39,958 nt of DNA from Phormidium sp. SL48-SHIP. GTDB lineage: Bacteria; Cyanobacteriota; Cyanobacteriia; Cyanobacteriales; Geitlerinemataceae. A program made the translations under genes and the position numbers. This document shows, piece after piece, positions 34,128 through 39,958 of this stretch. Location of the stretch: contig SIHH01000003.1 in assembly GCA_004299065.1 (NCBI GenBank), positions 11,018 to 50,975 of the forward strand, given 5' to 3'. The notes under the pieces were generated by a model. It saw nothing but the letters and a program-made list of their open reading frames with translations, was not told the DNA's origin and made no database searches. Every line of letters begins with the position of its first letter. The first letter of the stretch is position 1.

Positions 34128-35297
34128 CTAGGGGCCACCCAGGAGGGCTAAAATTTCGCTAGCGGCGCGATCGCAGACCCCCACCTCACCAATCTGTTGT
34201 CGCATCTGAGCATACTGGTGCTGCATGGTGTCTCGCCGCTGATGGTCAAACAGGAGACTTAAGGCTTCTTGGACAATGTTGTCCGACGTGACCGCCTCTT
34301 GCATCAGTTCAGGGATAATCGCCGTCATGGTGACTAAGTTGGGAGGCGACATGAACTCGATTTTAAAGTCCAAAACGCGACGCGCAAAGCCAGCGGTGAG
34401 GGGATGAACGGCATAGACGGCAATCTGTGGCACGTTGAGCAGGGCCAGTTCCAGGTTAACGGTCCCCGACTTACTAATGGCTAAATCAGCGGCTGCTAGA
34501 CGCTCTAGGCGGCGATCGCCGGTAATGTCGGCTCGCAGTCCCGCCGCATTGAGGGCCTGTTGTAAGGCCTCCCGGTAGATGTCTAGGGATAGAGGAATCC
34601 AAAACTGAGCTTGGGGCAATTTGTCCTGAAGCTCTCGGGCCGCCGCAAAGATGGGAGGAACCAGATATTTGAGTTCTTGGTGACGCGAGGCCGGTAACAG
34701 GGCAATCACGATGTCGTCATCGGCGAGGTTTAAGGACTCGCGGGCGCTGTGGCGGTCGGGAGCTTGGGCCAGGCGATCGACCAGAGGATGGCCCACCCAA
34801 GTCACATTAGCCCCGCGCTCGCGAAAATAGCGGGCTTCTTCGGGGAAAATGGCCAAGAGACGATCGCACAGAGACACCAAACGCAAGGCATCGCGATCGC
34901 TCGGCGACCAAACCCAGGTCTGAGGGGCAATATAGTAGACGATGGGAACCTGGGGAAACTCCCGTTTAATGGCATTGCCCAAGCCCAGATTGGGTCCCAT
35001 ATAATCAATCAGAACCACCAAATCCGGAGGGTGCGATCGCAACGCCTTGAGGGCTTGTCGTTGCACCCATAGCGTCGGTAGTAGAAACGGTAGAGACTCC
35101 AACAGGCCCACCGAGCCAATCCCACTGGTTTGAGCCAGCAGCGTCGCACCCGCCGCCGCCATGCGATCGCCCCCCAAGGCCACAATCTCCAACGGCGTTC
35201 CCTGCTGACGGCTGACCCGATAAAGGGCCTCAACCAACAAGGCCCCCTGTAAATCCCCCGAGACTTCCCCAGTACTGACAAAAATGCGCTGACTCAC
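34128..35297 (-). CDS. lpxB: Lipid-A-disaccharide synthase LpxB
   Basis: LpxB joins UDP-2,3-diacylglucosamine and its 1-phosphate derivative into the lipid A disaccharide. The 389-residue protein has the family opening IFVSTGEVSGDLQGALLVEAL, DLVVLIDYMGPNLGLG, YYIAPQTWVWSPSDRD and the active-site region LLPASRHQELKYLVP, with AISKSGTVNLELALLNVPQIAVY near the C-terminus. It starts with GTG (35295-35297) overlapping the TGA of lpxA, so translation is coupled. It is the last gene of the bamA-lpxC-fabZ-lpxA-lpxB series. Confidence 0.95.
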   Translation of the reverse strand: MSQRIFVSTGEVSGDLQGALLVEALYRVSRQQGTPLEIVALGGDRMAAAGATLLAQTSGIGSVGLLESLPFLLPTLWVQRQALKALRSHPPDLVVLIDYMGPNLGLGNAIKREFPQVPIVYYIAPQTWVWSPSDRDALRLVSLCDRLLAIFPEEARYFRERGANVTWVGHPLVDRLAQAPDRHSARESLNLADDDIVIALLPASRHQELKYLVPPIFAAARELQDKLPQAQFWIPLSLDIYREALQQALNAAGLRADITGDRRLERLAAADLAISKSGTVNLELALLNVPQIAVYAVHPLTAGFARRVLDFKIEFMSPPNLVTMTAIIPELMQEAVTSDNIVQEALSLLFDHQRRDTMQHQYAQMRQQIGEVGVCDRAASEILALLGGP

Positions 35298-36112
35298 GAG
35301 GACTCACCCCGATGGCGACGCTGGCCACTAATGGGGCCTCGTCGTCCCGGTTGACGGGAAGCCTGTAAGAAATGCTGCAAATGCTGCACCTGGGGAGTTT
35401 CGGGTAATAACTCCAGGCGATCGAGAGCGCTCTCCAAGGTCAAGTCCGAGCGATAGAGGAGGCGAAAGGCCTTTTTCAAGGCCTGAAACGCCTGTCCCTC
35501 ATCGACATCCATCAACCCCGCTCGTTGTAAGCCCACCTGATTCAACGCTCGCACCCGGCTAGGATTGCCTTCAACGAGCATATAGGGAGGAACATCACGG
35601 TCAATCCGGCTCATACCGCCTACCATCGATAACTCGCCGATATGGACAAACTGATGAACCCCCACCACCCCGCCAATGCGAGCATTCGACTCAACACACA
35701 CATGACCCGCTAACTCCACCGCATTGGTAATCACCACCCCATTGCCAATCGTGCAGTTGTGGGCCACATGAACATAGGCCATCAACAAATTATTATCGCC
35801 AATGCGGGTCATTTCCCCCCCCTGAGTGGCGCGGTTAATGGTCACATATTCCCGAATCCGGTTATCATTGCCGATTGATACCCCACTGACCGCCCCCTCA
35901 TATTTAAGATCTTGGGGTTCTAAGCCAATCGCAGCGCCGGGAAAAATATGATTGCGCTCACCAATCGCCGTTGCCCCATCAATGACCACATGGGCTTCAA
36001 TGGTGGTATCTCGTCCGACCGTGACCTGTTGGCCAATAACGGCATAGGCCCCAACACGAACACTCGGGTGAAGTTGGGCCTGGGGATGAATGACAGCAGT
36101 TGGATGAATCAT
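35294..36112 (-). CDS. lpxA: UDP-N-acetylglucosamine acyltransferase LpxA
   Basis: LpxA adds the first acyl chain to UDP-GlcNAc at O3, the first step of lipid A. From ATG 36110-36112 the protein has 272 residues, the normal length; the open frame extends 34 codons further without homology. Hexapeptide repeats (IHPTAVIHPQAQLHPSVRVG, IGNDNRIREYVTINRATQGG) form the left-handed helix, and the catalytic His lies in YVHVAHNCTIGNG. The C-terminal part is helical. The end overlaps the lpxB start by four bases. Confidence 0.95.
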   Translation of the reverse strand: MIHPTAVIHPQAQLHPSVRVGAYAVIGQQVTVGRDTTIEAHVVIDGATAIGERNHIFPGAAIGLEPQDLKYEGAVSGVSIGNDNRIREYVTINRATQGGEMTRIGDNNLLMAYVHVAHNCTIGNGVVITNAVELAGHVCVESNARIGGVVGVHQFVHIGELSMVGGMSRIDRDVPPYMLVEGNPSRVRALNQVGLQRAGLMDVDEGQAFQALKKAFRLLYRSDLTLESALDRLELLPETPQVQHLQHFLQASRQPGRRGPISGQRRHRGESS

Positions 36113-36246
36113 GTCTTGAGTTGATCGGTTGGCGAGCGGAAACTGCCGCCTCAAGGGGTTGGCGGTTATCCCTGTTCCGCATCCAGTGGCGCGGTTGTAT
36201 CCGTGTGGGAGCATCCGTGAGTTGACCCTTATTCGTCCACTATCCG

Positions 36247-36753
36247 TTATTCCACCATCAGAGAAAACATCAGTTCCCCTTCACTCACCAACTGTCCATC
36301 CACTTCAGCGCGACCATACATTTTCCCGAAGCGCCGGCGTTTCGTCCAGAGGAGGTCAACGGTCATCACCAGTTGATCTCCAGGGACCACAGGCCGACGG
36401 AAGCGGACATTATCAATCCCCGCGAAGGTGAATAAGCCTTCCTCCATTTCGTGCATTTGGGTTAAGACTACCCCGCCCACTTGAGCCATAGCCTCAACAA
36501 TCAAGACTCCGGGCATAATCGGTTTTCCGGGGAAATGGCCCTGAAAATGGGGTTCATTCACGGTGACATTTTTGATGCCCACGGCCCGTTTTTGCGGGAT
36601 ATATTCAATAATGCGATCGACCAAAGCGAAGGGGTAACGGTGGGGCAAGAGACGATGAATCTCGTCAACACTCAGCATGGTGGCTGGGGTTGAGACCGGT
36701 TCCGTTTCCGTCTGTTGGGCGTTGTTCGTGTTGGCGTCAATAAGTGTGGACAT
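36247..36753 (-). CDS. fabZ: (3R)-hydroxyacyl-ACP dehydratase FabZ
   Basis: FabZ removes water from 3-hydroxyacyl-ACP in fatty acid elongation. In this operon it draws on the same hydroxyacyl-ACP pool as LpxA. From ATG 36751-36753 the protein has 168 residues. The core opens with [20 protein letters not shown] and contains the hot-dog-fold active site [23 protein letters not shown] with the catalytic His and Glu. The first 27 residues form a low-complexity leader, longer than usual. A TTG four codons upstream is an alternative start. lpxC precedes it by 81 bp and lpxA follows after 134 bp. Confidence 0.95.
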   Translation of the reverse strand: MSTLIDANTNNAQQTETEPVSTPATMLSVDEIHRLLPHRYPFALVDRIIEYIPQKRAVGIKNVTVNEPHFQGHFPGKPIMPGVLIVEAMAQVGGVVLTQMHEMEEGLFTFAGIDNVRFRRPVVPGDQLVMTVDLLWTKRRRFGKMYGRAEVDGQLVSEGELMFSLMVE

Positions 36754-36834
36754 AATTGGCTTCAAGTACTGCGGCTAACGAAGATCCGGCTCGGCGCTGC
36801 CTGCGGCTTGCCCTCGGGATCCCCTAAAACTGGC

Positions 36835-37716
36835 TTATGCGTACCCGCGCGATCGCAGGCATTGAGCTAAGCGAACATGCAGGCGATGGCTCGCTTTATA
36901 AGCAAGAATATGAGCCACTGGAATCGGACCCAGTAAGCTCAGATCTCCTACTAAGTCTAAGATTTTATGACGCACTGGTTCATTTGCAAATCGCAAGGGA
37001 GGATTGAGCCAATGGTCACCGTCACAAACGAGAGCATTGTCTAAACATCCACCCCGAATGAGTCCCCGGCTCCGTAAAGATTCTACCTCATGGGCTAGTC
37101 CAAAGGTACGAGCTGGGGCAATCTCCTGGGCAAAGTCCTCCCTCACCGGAGTCCAGGTGTGCCATTGTTGACCGATCGCGGCGGCGGCGAAGTCAATGCC
37201 ATAACTCAAGCGCAGCTGAGGCGCCGGCAGGGCGGCCACAAAGGCCTCTCCGTCCTGAATCCAAATCGGTTCAGGGAGGGGAGTCGGAACCGCCTCGCGG
37301 CAATAACAGGGAGTGACCCCGACGGCATCGATCGCCTCAATCCAATCTCGGGCAGAACCATCGAGAATTGGCACTTCGGGACCGTCGAGGTCAATCAGGA
37401 CATCGCTAATGCCTCGGGCCGCTAAGGCGGCCAGTAAATGCTCAACGGTTTGGGCGCTGACCTCTCCTTGAGCCAGTTGGGTACAGAGGGGACTCGGCTG
37501 CACGACCTCGGGGGAGAGCGTCAGGGGGGCGCTTCCGGGGAGATCCCGTCGTTGCAGGAGCCGTCCCTGGCCTGGGGAGAGGGGATGTAGTTGTACGTTG
37601 GTCGCTTGGCCTGAATGGAGGCCAATGCCATGACACCGGAGCGATCGCCGCAGGGTGCGTCCCCCCTGAGTTAAGTCACAGGGGGAGGAGATGGGGGTCG
37701 AGGAAGACACAGACAT
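36835..37716 (-). CDS. lpxC: UDP-3-O-acyl-N-acetylglucosamine deacetylase LpxC
   Basis: LpxC removes the acetyl group of UDP-3-O-acyl-GlcNAc, the committed step of lipid A synthesis, with a zinc ion. The 293-residue protein has the opening CHGIGLHSGQATNVQLHP, the zinc-binding His in TVEHLLAALAARG, the second zinc motif EPVRHKILDLVGDLSLLG and catalytic-end HILAYKASHRLH. Start ATG is at 37714-37716. It lies 52 bp after bamA on the same strand. Confidence 0.95.
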   Translation of the reverse strand: MSVSSSTPISSPCDLTQGGRTLRRSLRCHGIGLHSGQATNVQLHPLSPGQGRLLQRRDLPGSAPLTLSPEVVQPSPLCTQLAQGEVSAQTVEHLLAALAARGISDVLIDLDGPEVPILDGSARDWIEAIDAVGVTPCYCREAVPTPLPEPIWIQDGEAFVAALPAPQLRLSYGIDFAAAAIGQQWHTWTPVREDFAQEIAPARTFGLAHEVESLRSRGLIRGGCLDNALVCDGDHWLNPPLRFANEPVRHKILDLVGDLSLLGPIPVAHILAYKASHRLHVRLAQCLRSRGYA

Positions 37717-37768
37717 GAGACGAGAGCCGTTGAAAGGGGATGAACACTCAGGAGTGACTTAGAGTGAC

Positions 37769-39958
37769 CTAGAATCGCTGACCAATGCCGAAGTGAAAGC
37801 GGTTGTCCCCCTCGTCGTTGATGGCAAAATCGACCCGAATCGGGCCAATGGGGGATTGGATGCGTAGACCCAAGCCATAGCCTAAGCCGTTTCCGGGTTT
37901 ATCTCGAACGTCAGCCGGGTTTCCGGGGACATCTCCAGCCGTGCCCAGGTCAGTTCCCACATCTAGGAAGGCCACGCCGCCGACAATGGAGAAGATGGGG
38001 AAGCGATATTCAGCGGTGGCTTGCAGGAAGGAGCGACCGGCCCCGAGAGCGCCTTCAGCGTACCCCCGCACTGAGTTCACACCCCCGAGGACAAAGGCTT
38101 CATAGGGGGGCATATCCCCGATGATGGTTCCGCCTTGCACGTTAAAGGCTAGGGCCTGGGAGCCTTCGAGATCCAGGAAATTCACCGGTAGATAGTAGCT
38201 ATAGCTGCCCCGTAGTCGGTTAAAGGAGACGTTGTCATCGAAGGGGAGGACTTGTTCGGTACTGAAACTGACCCGATCGCCCCGTGTGGGGTCGAGGAGG
38301 TTGTTACGGCGATCGCGAGCTAACCCTAAGCGCACGCTGGCCATAAAGTCGGTACCATCTTCGTTGGCTGAGAGCAAGTTACCCAGCTCATCGCGGGGAG
38401 TGCGATCGCCGTCGGAGTCGCGAATGGTCACTTCTTGCACTTGCAAGCCTAACGAGGCGGTCCAAGCTTGTCGGTTATCAAAGACATCTCGGGTGAGGGG
38501 ACGGGTAAAGGTCACGCCGCCACCGAGACGGTCGATGCGGGGGCGATCGCCATTGGGTAATTCTACTTCTGGCTGATCCTCACCGCTGTCAAACACCAAG
38601 GAAATTGAGCGCCGCCGGAATAGATTGACGTTATAAGCGGTTCGGAAGGGGTCGCCCCCAATCCACGGATCGGTAAAATTGACATCAAAGAATAACCCTC
38701 GGGTTCCCAGTTGCACTTCGGCGCCGAGGGTTTGGTTATTACCGCCAAAGTTCTGTTCTTGATAACTAGCGGTTCCAAAGAACCCCCCGACGGAACTGAA
38801 GCCACCCCCAGCGGCCACAGAGCCAAAACTGCCCTCAATCGCATTAACCACCACCACGGCTTGACGAGGATTCTCTCCCGGTTCCACCGAGAGGTTGATG
38901 TCGTCAAATAGCCCTAAGCTAAAAACTCGCTGTAAATCATTTTGGATGCGATCGCGGTTGAAGACATCTCCTGGCTGCGATCGCATTTCTCGGGTGACGA
39001 TAAAGGGTCGGGTGCGTCCATCAATGGCTTGTCCCTCTTCATCGACCGCCTGACCGTCTTCACTGAGAAAACGAATTTCAATATCTTCTATGACCCCCTC
39101 GGCCACATCCAGCGTCACCACCCCATCGGGAGAGACGGGGGGAGGGGTCACGGGACCGCTTTCGGGGAGCGGCGGCGGGTCTAGCACTTGGGCCAGAACA
39201 TAGCCATTGGTCTGATACCAACGATTCACCGCTTCGACCCCGTCCTGGAAGTCACGCAAATTGAGAATCGTCCCATACTGCTCGCCGAAAATGTCATCAA
39301 CGCGCTCTTGGCTGAGAACTTGGTTATTCTCCACCGCAACTCGGTTCAGGGTGGGGTTCGGTAAAACCTCGAAAATAATTCGCACCCCTAAAGGGGTTTC
39401 TTCGGCCAGGGGTTCAACCCGGCCAAAAAACCCGGTTGCATAGATAGCATTCACGTCGTCTTGCAGTTGGCGACTGGTGGTCGTCCGTCCCGGTTGGGTG
39501 CGGATGCTGTCATAGACCTCATTTTGCAGATCTAAGTCCAGGGGTCGTCCATCGGTTTGTCGCACTAACACTTCTGAGACGAGGACCTGAGGTTGTTCAG
39601 ATGTCTCTTGAGCCAGCCGTGGTGAATCCTCGGGCGTCGGCTGGGGTGTTGCTGTCTGAAATCGTTCCGGTATCTCAGGAATCTCGACGGTTGCTGCTGT
39701 CTCGTCTGCTGTCTCGTCTGCTGTCTCGTCTGCTGTCTCGTCTATTGTTTCAGGGGCGAGATGATCTAACTCCGGTACGTCGAGGGTTTCCGGGGCTGAG
39801 GCGACGGACCAGGTATCGAGATCCAGGTCAGCCAAATTCATCTCAGCTACAGACGCTGACTCCTCTAATCGACTCGTCACGCTTAACTCCTGAGGGACTT
39901 GCACCTGAGGGACTTGCGCCTGAGGGACTTGCACCTGAGGGAATGCCTCGTCTGAGGC
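37769..39958 (-). CDS. bamA: BamA / Omp85 outer-membrane assembly protein (5' end beyond window)
   Basis: BamA inserts beta-barrel proteins into the outer membrane. The frame has no stop up to the right edge, so the true start and signal peptide are outside; at least 729 residues are seen. An acidic, low-complexity N-terminal part (PQVQVPQ and TADETADE repeats) is followed by three POTRA domains (from about residue 115: VLVSEVLVRQTDGRPL, then ANPT-type strands and LDVAEGVIEDIEIRFLSEDG) and a barrel. The L6 motif is VRGYAEG within FVLGGVNSVRGYAEGALG, and the protein ends in GQRF, a terminal Phe as in Omp85. The lpxC-fabZ-lpxA-lpxB genes follow on the same strand, a common cyanobacterial arrangement. 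Confidence 0.94.
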   Translation of the reverse strand, partial: ASDEAFPQVQVPQAQVPQVQVPQELSVTSRLEESASVAEMNLADLDLDTWSVASAPETLDVPELDHLAPETIDETADETADETADETAATVEIPEIPERFQTATPQPTPEDSPRLAQETSEQPQVLVSEVLVRQTDGRPLDLDLQNEVYDSIRTQPGRTTTSRQLQDDVNAIYATGFFGRVEPLAEETPLGVRIIFEVLPNPTLNRVAVENNQVLSQERVDDIFGEQYGTILNLRDFQDGVEAVNRWYQTNGYVLAQVLDPPPLPESGPVTPPPVSPDGVVTLDVAEGVIEDIEIRFLSEDGQAVDEEGQAIDGRTRPFIVTREMRSQPGDVFNRDRIQNDLQRVFSLGLFDDINLSVEPGENPRQAVVVVNAIEGSFGSVAAGGGFSSVGGFFGTASYQEQNFGGNNQTLGAEVQLGTRGLFFDVNFTDPWIGGDPFRTAYNVNLFRRRSISLVFDSGEDQPEVELPNGDRPRIDRLGGGVTFTRPLTRDVFDNRQAWTASLGLQVQEVTIRDSDGDRTPRDELGNLLSANEDGTDFMASVRLGLARDRRNNLLDPTRGDRVSFSTEQVLPFDDNVSFNRLRGSYSYYLPVNFLDLEGSQALAFNVQGGTIIGDMPPYEAFVLGGVNSVRGYAEGALGAGRSFLQATAEYRFPIFSIVGGVAFLDVGTDLGTAGDVPGNPADVRDKPGNGLGYGLGLRIQSPIGPIRVDFAINDEGDNRFHFGIGQRF
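39696..39743. repeat. 12-bp tandem repeat in bamA, 4 copies
   Basis: GCTGTCTCGTCT is repeated exactly four times in frame and encodes repeated Thr-Ala-Asp-Glu on the minus strand in the acidic linker ahead of the POTRA domains. Confidence 0.95.
39890..39942. repeat. 15-bp tandem repeat in bamA, 3.5 copies
   Basis: CTGAGGGACTTGCRC repeats three times from 39890 to 39934, followed by CTGAGGGA. It encodes PQVQV/PQAQV on the minus strand, in the N-terminal region. The unit could continue no further, because the sequence after 39942 differs. Confidence 0.93.

Overview
The window is a stretch of a cyanobacterial chromosome. The evidence is the very frequent HIP1 octamer GCGATCGC across genes and gaps, several protein families confined to cyanobacteria (DUF3153, DUF760, DUF1823, a probable Psb35), a GlpX-type fructose/sedoheptulose bisphosphatase, glutamyl-tRNA reductase for tetrapyrroles, and a Gram-negative outer-membrane gene cluster. 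The repeats and a fermentative AdhE would suit a mat-forming, non-heterocystous filamentous lineage, but that is inference and the genus cannot be read from the sequence. No rRNA, tRNA, CRISPR array, transposase or prophage gene was found.

Layout. 1-4.2 kb: a DUF3153 lipoprotein running off the left edge, a divergent Deg/HtrA protease, then a minus-strand block of DUF760, scpB and a PIN/RHH toxin-antitoxin pair. 4.3-11.6 kb: a VWA-domain (YfbK-like) protein, a probable glucosylglycerol hydrolase and the glycogen branching enzyme. 12-15.3 kb: a channel-like orphan membrane protein, two small proteins (one a probable photosystem II assembly factor) and an MscS channel. 15.4-22 kb: mutS2, a beta-hydroxyacid dehydrogenase, DoxX, a methyltransferase and a TpsB-type outer-membrane transporter. 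22.7-25.3 kb: glpX and hemA. 25.6-29.4 kb: a GH13 glucoside phosphorylase-like enzyme, DUF1823, an unknown protein and a stand-alone copy of a domain usually fused to TPR arrays. 29.6-34 kb: a lipoprotein, adhE and a GerMN protein. 34.1-40 kb: the envelope cluster bamA-lpxC-fabZ-lpxA-lpxB on the minus strand, with bamA open at the right edge.

How the genes work together. Three GH13-type enzymes handle glycogen or small alpha-glucosides and share the window with two membrane proteins that could sense or relieve turgor, which suggests a loosely grouped osmolyte and carbon-reserve neighbourhood. GlpX (Calvin cycle), HemA (pigments) and AdhE (anaerobic ethanol formation) cover light growth and dark fermentation. 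The lpx/bam cluster builds lipid A and the outer membrane.

The most distinctive non-coding structure is a family of small repeats. There are two inverted copies of a ~105 bp element made of four consecutive hairpins, three copies of a CCCCTC-hairpin repeat, several independent four-copy 12-bp tandem arrays, an 11-unit heptamer array, and five TTGARTCA-type motifs with strong palindromes upstream of adhE.
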